Positions 1 through 5,734 of a stretch of 8,160 nucleotides of DNA are shown here, one piece after another. A program made the position numbers and the translations under genes. Source of the DNA: Azoarcus sp. (GTDB lineage Bacteria > Pseudomonadota > Gammaproteobacteria > Burkholderiales > Rhodocyclaceae); the NCBI GenBank assembly GCA_031268685.1, contig JAIRWW010000304.1:1-8160 (forward strand). Direction: 5' to 3'. Below the pieces are notes generated by a model. That model had not been told where the DNA came from. It worked only from the letters and a program-made list of their open reading frames with translations, and did not search any database. The first letter of the stretch is position 1. Every line of letters begins with the position of its first letter.

Positions 1-7
1 GTCAGTG

Positions 8-517
8 ATGGATAATTTGATAAGCCGCGAAAATTTGGAGCATATTATTTGTAGTTCTTTTCATGGTACATCATATCCTGGAAATGAATATATAGTAGAT
101 GGACCATTTCCTCCGAAAATGTATGATTCTGAGGAAATATACAATTTATACCATGGACGATTATGGGAAGAATTGGATGACAATTTCTTTTTTTCTCATG
201 GAGCACTTCAGTGTTCGATAAACTTCCTGGCACCAGAAGCATTTGTTTATTATTTGCCTTCTTTTATGAAACATATAATCAGCCCAGATTGGAATTGGAC
301 TACTGGGTGCTTGCTAGAGGGCATGCTTTACGAGTTGGATAAAAATAACAATTCAGATAAATTCTCAAGTGCTATTAAATTGTCTAAAGACCAGTCTAAA
401 GCTGTTGCTTTATTTTTGATATATATTTCATCGAATCACGAAGAGTATGGCACTGAGATATCGGCTATTGCAATGAATGCATTTCATAGCTACTGGGCAG
501 TATTTAGTCCGTCCTGA
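8..517 (+). CDS. DUF6714-like protein, probable immunity protein of an RHS toxin locus
   Basis: Small acidic protein of about 169 residues with no signal peptide or membrane segment, so probably cytoplasmic. Its layout resembles DUF6714 as I remember it: an N-terminal YPG-containing stretch (near residues 23-26), a short E-rich helix before a W-x-x-L segment (near 53-56), then a core with FLAPEAFVYYLPSFM (near 73-87), and a C-terminal helix ending in a YW motif. Small proteins of this kind often sit behind polymorphic toxins, and the RHS-like fragment just downstream fits that setting, so an immunity role is inferred. The gene is strikingly AT-rich, unlike everything after about 510, which suggests transfer. 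The start may be ATG at 8 or GTG at 5. The window begins too close to see a ribosome binding site, and an even earlier start outside the window cannot be excluded. No cognate toxin is visible. The family call is from memory of the motif, not a search. Confidence 0.62.
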   Translation: MDNLISRENLEHIICSSFHGTSYPGNEYIVDGPFPPKMYDSEEIYNLYHGRLWEELDDNFFFSHGALQCSINFLAPEAFVYYLPSFMKHIISPDWNWTTGCLLEGMLYELDKNNNSDKFSSAIKLSKDQSKAVALFLIYISSNHEEYGTEISAIAMNAFHSYWAVFSPS

Positions 518-609
518 ACAGTCTGACCCTGCTGCAAAACGAGAACGATGCCTGCACCCTCTTCGAATACGACGAAATGGACCGCCTCATCAAAGAAACC
601 CCGCCATGA
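508..609 (+). pseudogene. RHS/YD-repeat fragment, broken remnant
   Basis: The frame opening after TAG at 505-507 and ending at TGA 607-609 reads about 33 residues, including FEYDEMDRLIKET, a good match to one RHS/YD repeat (YDxxxRLxxET). There is no start codon with a ribosome binding site, and the upstream gene's stop (515-517) falls inside the fragment in another frame. It is therefore a leftover piece, not a gene. It is GC-rich like the chromosome, while the preceding gene is AT-rich, so the junction near 508-515 is a sharp recombination boundary. RHS loci commonly keep orphan core fragments downstream of a toxin-tip/immunity cassette, which fits what is seen. Only one repeat is present, so a chance resemblance is possible. 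Confidence 0.55.
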
Positions 610-636
610 TTTTATTTAGCGTTTATTCTTCTGGCG

Positions 637-679
637 AGACATCATGAAACGCCTTCACACAGACATGTTCATGATGTCT
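637..679. repeat. 12-bp perfect inverted repeat across the fliE stop codon
   Basis: The arms AGACATCATGAA (637-648) and TTCATGATGTCT (668-679) are exact reverse complements, separated by 19 nt. The right arm encodes the last residues of FliE (DIMN) and the fliE stop codon lies in the loop. In the fliE transcript this makes a 12-bp stem, but no U-tract follows it, so it is not a classical intrinsic terminator. It could stabilise the 3' end, act with Rho, or mark a rearrangement boundary beside the RHS debris. Confidence 0.6.
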
Positions 680-978
680 TGATAGGCTGACACCAAGCGG
701 TTGCGTACTTGCACCATTTGTTGGAACGAGAGGTTGGCTTTTTGCAGATTGAGCATTACATCCTGCAAATTGGCGTTGGGATCGCCGCCGGAAAAGTCCT
801 GAGCCATCGTGCGCGCTTCTTGCTGGGCCGCGCTCACGTCTTTGAGCGCGTTGTTGAGTGCATCGGCAAAGCTGACGCCGCCAGCGGGCGCGTCGTTGCC
901 CTGAACAGGTTTGTTCTGGGCTGCCTGCGACACCGAGCGCAGTTCTGAGAGCATTTGTTCGATTCCGCGGGTATCCAT
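655..978 (-). CDS. fliE: FliE, flagellar hook-basal body protein
   Basis: A 107-residue protein, the usual FliE length. FliE sits in the periplasm between the MS ring and the proximal rod and is among the first axial proteins exported by the flagellar type III apparatus; it has no cleaved signal peptide, as expected. The sequence shows the typical layout: an N-terminal MDTRGIEQML helix, a variable Gly/Ala linker (residues about 22-36), a FADAL segment (about 37-41), and the conserved C-terminal half ending NLSFQQMVQVRNRLVSAYQDIMNMSV-like. The start is ATG at 978 with GGAG at 987-990, 8 nt upstream. It is transcribed in the same direction as fleS and fleR, but its own sigma-54 promoter lies at 1133-1148. 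In Pseudomonas fliE is followed by fliF on the same strand; here fliE is on the opposite strand from fliF and ends next to RHS-like debris, which suggests rearrangement. Confidence 0.96.
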   Translation of the reverse strand: MDTRGIEQMLSELRSVSQAAQNKPVQGNDAPAGGVSFADALNNALKDVSAAQQEARTMAQDFSGGDPNANLQDVMLNLQKANLSFQQMVQVRNRLVSAYQDIMNMSV

Positions 979-1028
979 GATCCTCGCTCCGGAAGCGGAT
1001 TCATCAAAAACTAACTCCGGTTGGAAAC

Positions 1029-1046
1029 CTCCCCCTTCAGGGGGAG
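1029..1046. repeat. Perfect hairpin, CTCCCCC / GGGGGAG with TTCA loop
   Basis: The arms CTCCCCC (1029-1035) and GGGGGAG (1040-1046) enclose the tetraloop TTCA. A further G-rich stretch (GGGAGGGGG near 1057-1065) lies alongside. It resembles the short C-rich/G-rich REP-like palindromes scattered between genes in many proteobacteria. It lies between fleR and fliE, about 50 nt upstream of the fliE start. No T-run follows on either strand, so a terminator role is doubtful; a REP-like unit or leader structure fits better. Confidence 0.65.
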
Positions 1047-1083
1047 AATCGGGCGCGGGAGGGGGTAAGCCCTTTCGTGCCTT

Positions 1084-1112
1084 GTCGCCCGGTTACGGGC
1101 GTGGATTGAAAC
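1084..1112 (+). repeat. Solitary CRISPR-repeat-like unit (type I-C-like)
   Basis: The 29-nt unit begins GTCGCCCG and ends GGGCGTGGATTGAAAC, which closely matches the ends of type I-C CRISPR repeats (usually about 32 nt with 3' GCGTGGATTGAAAC). Its centre forms a perfect 6-bp stem, CGCCCG/CGGGCG, around the 4-nt loop GTTA, as CRISPR repeats do. Only one copy is present: neither flank contains a second copy at spacer distance, and there are no cas genes. It is shorter than a standard I-C repeat by about 3 nt in the stem-loop. It lies inside the predicted fliE leader, in the opposite sense to that transcript. It is a repeat-like unit, not an array. Confidence 0.6.
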
Positions 1113-1132
1113 ATTTCGTTCGAGCATAGCAG

Positions 1133-1148
1133 AGCAATAGCCGTGCCA
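1133..1148 (-). promoter_or_regulatory. Sigma-54 promoter for fliE (-24/-12)
   Basis: On the minus strand the sequence reads TGGCACGGCTATTGCT, which matches the sigma-54 consensus TGGCACG-N4-TTGCW exactly. The GG and GC dinucleotides have the required 10 nt between them. It starts 14 bases after the fleR stop codon and points at fliE. FleR, encoded just upstream, belongs to the class of activators that open such promoters. Predicted start of transcription is near 1122. Confidence 0.9.
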
Positions 1149-1161
1149 CCATCACATTTGC

Positions 1162-2589
1162 CTATACTTCGTAACCTTCGTCGCGGTATTGCTGGAGTTT
1201 ATAGCGCAGGGTGCGTTCGGAAATGCCCAATTTTTCGACGGTTTTTTTGCGCGAGCCGCCCATCTCGCGCAAGGTGGCAAGGATGTGCTCGCGTTCGAGG
1301 TCGCGCATGTTGCTCGATTTTGGTTCGGGGACGGATGCGGCGGGCTGCGAGGCTGGAGGCGGGGCGAGAGACGGCGCGGCGGGGCGGGAGGCAAAATTTA
1401 CCGCTATCGCGCTTTTTGCGGCTGCCGTTTCGCTGCCTTCGCCGCCTTCGCCGCCGTCCGTCCAGTTCGGCAGGCACAGGCGCAGCGTTTCGACGCCGAC
1501 GGTGTCGCCCGAGCATAGGATCAGGGCGCGGTGCATGGTGTTTTCCAGTTCGCGCACATTGCCCGGCCAGCGGTAGCGCGGCAGGCAGGCTTCGGCTTCG
1601 GGCGAGAACCACGCTTGCCTTCCGGCGCGCTGGGCGTAGCGGCTGAGGAAGTGACGCGCCAGCGGTACGATGTCGCCCGGGCGCTCGCACAGGGCGGGGA
1701 TGACGAGCGGGAAGACGTTCAGCCGGTAATAAAGGTCTTCACGGAAGCGCCCGGCGGCGATTTCTTTTTCCATGTCGCGGTTGCTCGTCGCTAGTACGCG
1801 GATGTCGAGCGGCACCGGTTTTTTGCCGCCGACCCGCTCCACTTCGCGCTCTTGCAAGACCCGTAAAAGCTTGGCCTGAAGGCCGAGCGGCATTTCGGAG
1901 ATTTCGTCGAGCAGGATGGCGCCGCCCTGCGCCTGTTCAAATTTGCCGGGCTGGCTGCTTTGTGCGCCGGTAAAAGAGCCTTTTTCGTAACCGAACAGGG
2001 TGGCTTCGAGCAGGTTCTCCGGAATGGCCGCGCAGTTGATTGCCACGAATGGCGCGGCGCGGCGCGGCGAGTGATGGTGAATGTAGCGCGCGAAAACTTC
2101 TTTGCCTGTGCCGGATTCGCCGGTGAGCAGCACGGTGGCATCGCTTTCGGCAACCTTGGCCGCGAGCGCGAGCAGCTGGCGGGTGCGAGGGTCTTCGGCA
2201 ATGGTGTCGTCCGCTTCCGGCGGCGATATGGCGTAGCGGCGCACGCTTTCCAGAAGCACTTCCGGCTCGAAAGGTTTCATCAGAAAGTCGCAGGCGCCGC
2301 CGCGCATCGCCGCCACGGCTTTGTCGACGTCGCCGTAAGCGGTCATGAGCAATACCGGCAATTGCGGCTGGCGCAGGTGGATTTTGCCCAGGAGTTCCAG
2401 TCCGTCCATTGGCTGCATGCGCAGGTCGGAGATGATGAGGTTGAGGCTTTGCCGTTCGAGTTCGGCCAGCGCCGCCGCGCCGCCGTCGACGCCGGTCGCG
2501 CCATGGCCCGCCATCTCCAGCGTGAAGCAGACTGCGTCGCGCAGGGCCGCATCGTCCTCCACGACCAGGATGTTCAGGTGTTCGATCAT
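1162..2589 (-). CDS. fleR: FleR/FlrC-type sigma-54-dependent flagellar response regulator
   Basis: A 475-residue NtrC-family activator with three domains. The receiver spans about 5-118, with acidic pair D12/D13, phosphoacceptor D55, T83 and K105. The AAA+ domain spans about 133-365: Walker A GESGTGKE (157-164), sigma-54-contacting loop GSFTGA (204-209), Walker B GGAILLDE (222-229) and arginine-finger region RFREDLYYRL (281-290). After a long Ala/Pro/Ser linker (about 378-426) comes a Fis-type helix-turn-helix (427-475). It hydrolyses ATP to remodel the closed sigma-54 promoter complex at class III flagellar genes. Its start codon overlaps the fleS stop (TGATG), with GGAG 10 nt upstream, so the two are translationally coupled. 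The next gene is fliE with a consensus sigma-54 promoter. The loop has Ser where most family members have Ala (GAFTGA). The flagellar partner and FleS-type kinase favour FleR over a nitrogen regulator. Confidence 0.93.
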   Translation of the reverse strand: MIEHLNILVVEDDAALRDAVCFTLEMAGHGATGVDGGAAALAELERQSLNLIISDLRMQPMDGLELLGKIHLRQPQLPVLLMTAYGDVDKAVAAMRGGACDFLMKPFEPEVLLESVRRYAISPPEADDTIAEDPRTRQLLALAAKVAESDATVLLTGESGTGKEVFARYIHHHSPRRAAPFVAINCAAIPENLLEATLFGYEKGSFTGAQSSQPGKFEQAQGGAILLDEISEMPLGLQAKLLRVLQEREVERVGGKKPVPLDIRVLATSNRDMEKEIAAGRFREDLYYRLNVFPLVIPALCERPGDIVPLARHFLSRYAQRAGRQAWFSPEAEACLPRYRWPGNVRELENTMHRALILCSGDTVGVETLRLCLPNWTDGGEGGEGSETAAAKSAIAVNFASRPAAPSLAPPPASQPAASVPEPKSSNMRDLEREHILATLREMGGSRKKTVEKLGISERTLRYKLQQYRDEGYEV

Positions 2590-3878
2590 CAGGTTTGTGC
2601 TCCAGCTATGGCTTGCGCCGTATCTGTAGCTGTTGCGGGCGCGGGCGCTGGCGCGGGGCTTCTTCGGCGTTCGGCGCGGCTGCCGCTGCGGCGGCGGTCG
2701 CCTTCTCCGCCGCGGCGGTCGCGATATTGCCAGCCTGGCGGCATCAGCGGGAGAGTGAGCGTAAAAGCGGAACCCACACCGGGCGTGGATTCGAGCAGGA
2801 TATCGCCGCCGTGTCCGCGCGCCACGCCACGGGCGATGGCCAGCCCCAGGCCGGTGCCTTCGGCGCGGGTGGTAAAGAAGGGTTCAAACAGGCGCGATTG
2901 CAGTTCTGGGGCGATGCCGCGACCGCTGTCGCGGACGACGAAACGCAGTTCTTCGCCTGCCGGTCCGCTTTGGCATGCGCCGCGCGTTACTTCGCAGTTT
3001 ACGAAGCCGCCCGCGGCGGTGGCCTGGATGGCGTTTTCGATCAGATTGGAGAGTGCGCCGCCCAGCGCCTTGCGGTCGCCATGCACGACCGCGCCCGCGC
3101 AATCGCAATGGCTGCGAAATGCGATTTGCCGCGCTTTCGCCAGCGGTTCGAGGGTGTGGATGAGTTCGGACACGAGTTCGGCGACATCGAAATCTTGCCG
3201 TCCGAGGCTGTCGCCACGCGCGAAAAGCAGCATGTCGCGGATCAGGCGTTCGAGGTAGTGCAGGCGTTCGAGCGCGCGCTCGGCCACTTTTGCGCGTTCA
3301 GGCGGCCCCAGTTCTGGTTGGCGCAGGTTGCCGACGTAGAGCAGGGCCGCGGCCAGCGGTGTTCGTAGTTGATGCGCCAGCCCGGCCACCATTTCGCCCA
3401 TTGCCGCCAGCCGTTCGTTGCGTTCGACCGCTTGCCGCATCGTGTGCGTTTCTGTTACGTCGCTCAACAGCAGGATTCGCCCTTCGCCGGAACCGAAGGC
3501 AGTGCCGGAGACCGCCAGCCGCCGCGCGCCGCCGTCGCGCTCCAGGCTCATTTCGCCTGGCGTTTCGGTTGGCCGAAGCGCGGCGGCGGCGTCTTGCCAC
3601 GCCCGCCCGCCAAGGTCGTCGCCCAACAAGCTTTCGGCGACGCGGTTGGACTGCTCGATGCGGTCGTGCCGGTCGAGCACCACTACACCGGCGGGCAATG
3701 CATCCATCAGCACGGCGAAGCGTTCGCTCAGCTGTGCGACCTGTGCCTGGAGTGCGTTGTAAGCGCCGGAAAGTTCTTCCGAGGCGCGGCTGAATACGGC
3801 AAATGCTTCGGCGAGTTGTGCAGCGGACAGCGGCGGCGCGGCGGCATCGGCTGGGATCTGTGCGTCGGGCTGCGTCAT
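2589..3878 (-). CDS. fleS: FleS/FlrB-type flagellar sensor histidine kinase
   Basis: A 429-residue kinase with no membrane segment, so cytoplasmic, as known for FleS and FlrB. In order it has a helical/coiled N-terminus (about 18-55), a small PAS domain (about 55-145), the dimerisation/phosphoacceptor helix GLAHQLRTPLAAALLY with H169, and the ATP-binding domain with NLIENA (N282), DSGRGI (317-322), FEPFFTT (331-337) and GTGLGLA (341-347). The H-box wording is characteristic of the flagellar FleS/FlrB group. It would autophosphorylate and pass phosphate to D55 of FleR, linking basal-body progress to sigma-54 gene expression. Residues after about 382 are an unusual Arg-rich then Pro/Ala-rich tail. 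The ATG at 3878 is the only usable start, since a stop lies shortly upstream in frame; its ribosome binding site is weak (GGA only). The gene diverges from fliF. Confidence 0.92.
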   Translation of the reverse strand: MTQPDAQIPADAAAPPLSAAQLAEAFAVFSRASEELSGAYNALQAQVAQLSERFAVLMDALPAGVVVLDRHDRIEQSNRVAESLLGDDLGGRAWQDAAAALRPTETPGEMSLERDGGARRLAVSGTAFGSGEGRILLLSDVTETHTMRQAVERNERLAAMGEMVAGLAHQLRTPLAAALLYVGNLRQPELGPPERAKVAERALERLHYLERLIRDMLLFARGDSLGRQDFDVAELVSELIHTLEPLAKARQIAFRSHCDCAGAVVHGDRKALGGALSNLIENAIQATAAGGFVNCEVTRGACQSGPAGEELRFVVRDSGRGIAPELQSRLFEPFFTTRAEGTGLGLAIARGVARGHGGDILLESTPGVGSAFTLTLPLMPPGWQYRDRRGGEGDRRRSGSRAERRRSPAPAPAPATATDTAQAIAGAQT

Positions 3879-4042
3879 CGGGAAAAAGTCCGTTTCATGG
3901 CGTTTTCATGATGGCATTCTTCTTGGGCGGGCGTCCATGGCAATCGGCAAACAGACCGTAAAAATTGCCGCTTTTCGCCCAACGCCGCGCATGCGCGCGG
4001 ACGGACAATGCCAGCATCCATCGAAAGTTTCGGAATCACGCA
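3879..4042. promoter_or_regulatory. Divergent fleS-fliF intergenic region
   Basis: This 164-bp region must carry promoters for both fleS-fleR and the fliF operon. I see no consensus sigma-54 or sigma-28 site. The best plus-strand candidate, TGGCATTCTTCTTGGG at 3912-3927, has a perfect -24 half but GG in place of the near-invariant GC at -12. A 6-bp stem with ATGC loop (CCGCGC/GCGCGG, 3985-4000) and a small palindrome CGAAAGTTTCG near 4022-4032 are possible binding or structural sites. Function is inferred from position. Confidence 0.4.
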
Positions 4043-5734
4043 ATGGCCACCGCTGAAAACACCGCTGGCGAGATCGCCGCGCCGCCGTCCGCCGATTCCT
4101 TGCGCGGGCGGCTGCAACAAGCGGTTGCGAACATCAGGGCGCTCAGCCAACAGCAGAAAATCGCCGCCGCCGCCGCGCTGGCGCTTGCTATCGCGCTCAT
4201 TGCTGGCGCGCTGCTCTGGAACGGCAAGCCCGAGCAGGCGGTGCTGTTCAGCAATTTCGATGAACGCGATGGCGGCGAGATCGTCGCCGCCCTGCAACAG
4301 CAGAATGTGCCATACAGCATTTCCGGCGATGGCCGCGCCATCCTCGTATCCGCTCCCGTCGTGCACGAAACCCGCATGCGTCTCGCCGCCGCCGGTCTGC
4401 CCAGGGGCGGACTGGTCGGCTTCGAGATTATGGATACCCAAAAGCTGGGCATCTCGCAATTCAACGAGCAAGTCACCTTCCAGCGCGCGCTCGAAGGCGA
4501 ACTGGCGCGCACAATCCAGTCGATTTCCTCGGTCGTCGGCGCGCGCGTGCATCTGGCGATGCCCAAGCAGACTGCTTTTCTGCGCGACGATCAGAAACCG
4601 ACAGCTTCGGTCATGGTGCAGATGCGCGCCGGGCGGGCGCTCGATGCCAATCAGGTAGCCGGCATCGTGCATCTGGTGGCTTCCTCGGTGCCCAAGATGA
4701 GCGACGCGGGCGTGGCGGTTGTCGACCAGAACGGCGAATTGCTCACGCGCGAAGACCCTCTGCGCCGCTCCGGACTCGATCCGACCCAGCTTCGCTACAT
4801 CGAAGAAGTCGAATCCGGCCTCAACCGGCGCATTGGCAACATCCTCACCCCGATGTTCGGCAAGGGAAACTTCCGCGCCCAAGTCGCCGCCGACATCGAC
4901 TTCAACCAAGTCGAGCAGACGGCGGAAACCTACCGCCCCAATCCTGCCCCGGAACAAGCGGTTCGCAGCCAACAGACCACCGAACAGCAAAACCGCGACC
5001 AAGGGCCGCAAGGCGTGCCCGGCGCGCTCACCAATCAGCCGCCTGTGCCGGCCACAGCGCCGATCACCGCGCCGCCAGTGCCGCCGCAGACCGGTGCGGG
5101 CGGCCAGCAGCAATCCAGCTCCCGCTCGGCGGTGCTCAACTATGAACTGGATCGCACCATCCAGCACGTCAAGCAGGCTCTCGGCCAGGTCAAGCGTATT
5201 TCGGTGGCGGTCGTAATCAATCATCGTTCCGCGCAACTTCCCAGCGGCGAAATGCAAGCCCTGCCGATCAGCGACGAAGAAATCACCCGCATCGCCAACC
5301 TCGTGCGCGAAGCCGTTGGCTACAACGCCACGCGCGGCGACACCATCAACGTCACCAGCAGCCCCTTCGCCGAACCGACAGGCGCGCCGCCGCCCCCGCC
5401 CCTGTGGAAAGATCCGGAAATGATCGAAATGGCCAAGGATGGCGGCAAATATCTCCTGCCGGTCATCATCATCCTGTTTGCCTACTTCGCCATCATCCGG
5501 CCCCTGCTGCGCACAGTAGCGCCGCCGCCGCCGCGCGAAGAGCCGTCGATTGCCGAAGACGAAGATGAAGACGAAGAAGGCGTCGATGTCGAATTGTCCG
5601 CCGCCGCCGCCCGCAGCGAGGACTACGAAACGCGGTTGGCGCGCGCGCGGGAAATGGCGCGCGAAGACCCGAAAAGCGTTGCCGAACTCATCAAACAATG
5701 GATGGGCGCGGTCGAAGAAGGAGGCCATAAATGA
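4043..5734 (+). CDS. fliF: FliF, flagellar MS-ring protein
   Basis: A 563-residue protein that forms the membrane MS ring on which the flagellum is built and which houses the export gate. Order: short cytoplasmic N-terminus, transmembrane helix 1 (about 41-59), periplasmic ring-building YscJ/FliF domain (about 62-230, with LVGFEIMD and GARVHLAMP signatures), FliF C-terminal periplasmic domain (about 250-440) interrupted by a Gln/Pro-rich low-complexity loop (about 297-360), transmembrane helix 2 (about 470-488), then an acidic cytoplasmic tail whose last helix (about 528-555) is the FliG-binding region. The start is placed at ATG 4043, with GGAA 7 nt upstream. An earlier in-frame ATG at 3965 would add 26 residues unlike FliF and without a good ribosome site. 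The stop overlaps the fliG start by 4 bases. It heads the plus-strand fliFGH(I) operon. Confidence 0.96.
   Translation: MATAENTAGEIAAPPSADSLRGRLQQAVANIRALSQQQKIAAAAALALAIALIAGALLWNGKPEQAVLFSNFDERDGGEIVAALQQQNVPYSISGDGRAILVSAPVVHETRMRLAAAGLPRGGLVGFEIMDTQKLGISQFNEQVTFQRALEGELARTIQSISSVVGARVHLAMPKQTAFLRDDQKPTASVMVQMRAGRALDANQVAGIVHLVASSVPKMSDAGVAVVDQNGELLTREDPLRRSGLDPTQLRYIEEVESGLNRRIGNILTPMFGKGNFRAQVAADIDFNQVEQTAETYRPNPAPEQAVRSQQTTEQQNRDQGPQGVPGALTNQPPVPATAPITAPPVPPQTGAGGQQQSSSRSAVLNYELDRTIQHVKQALGQVKRISVAVVINHRSAQLPSGEMQALPISDEEITRIANLVREAVGYNATRGDTINVTSSPFAEPTGAPPPPPLWKDPEMIEMAKDGGKYLLPVIIILFAYFAIIRPLLRTVAPPPPREEPSIAEDEDEDEEGVDVELSAAAARSEDYETRLARAREMAREDPKSVAELIKQWMGAVEEGGHK
5718..5724 (+). 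promoter_or_regulatory. Strong fliG ribosome binding site inside fliF
   Basis: AAGGAGG lies 6 nt before the fliG ATG at 5731, within the last codons of fliF. It is a near-perfect Shine-Dalgarno and, with the ATGA overlap, explains tight coupling and high expression of the rotor protein. Confidence 0.85.

Larger units (their letters stand above)
979..1122 (-). other. Predicted fliE leader RNA, about 144 nt
   Basis: If the sigma-54 promoter at 1133-1148 initiates about 12 nt past its -12 element, transcription starts near 1122 and the untranslated leader runs to the fliE start at 978. It contains, in transcript order, the CRISPR-repeat-like unit (1112-1084), a G/C-rich stretch, the 7-bp hairpin (1046-1029), and the ribosome binding site (990-987). 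No open frame of note is seen within it. The leader is long and structured for a gene preceded by a simple promoter; the transcription start is inferred from promoter geometry only. Confidence 0.5.

Noticed and set aside
1029..1046. Intrinsic terminator after fleR
   Set aside because: The stem is good, but neither strand has a T-tract after it, and the sigma-54 promoter for fliE lies upstream of it, so termination here would block fliE.
1084..1112. A CRISPR array
   Set aside because: Only one repeat-like unit is present; no second copy is found within 100 bases on either side, and no cas genes are seen.
1960..3258. 432-codon plus-strand open frame over fleR and fleS
   Set aside because: It straddles two clear minus-strand genes with full catalytic motifs, and its product is low-complexity; a composition shadow.
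3912..3927. Sigma-54 promoter for the fliF operon (TGGCA-N6-TTGGG)
   Set aside because: The near-invariant GC at -12 is GG here, so it is kept only as a weak candidate.
3966..3981. Minus-strand sigma-54-like site before fleS (TGGGCGAAAAGCGGCA)
   Set aside because: Spacing of GG and GC is right, but most other -24 and -12 positions mismatch.
3965..4042. Upstream ATG for fliF at 3965
   Set aside because: The extra 26 residues are Arg/Cys/His-rich and unlike any FliF N-terminus; ATG 4043 gives the normal start and length.
3875..5728. 617-codon open frame antisense to the whole of fliF
   Set aside because: It mirrors fliF codon by codon in GC-rich DNA, where antisense frames stay open; the peptide is Arg/Gly/Ala/His-rich and has no recognisable domain.
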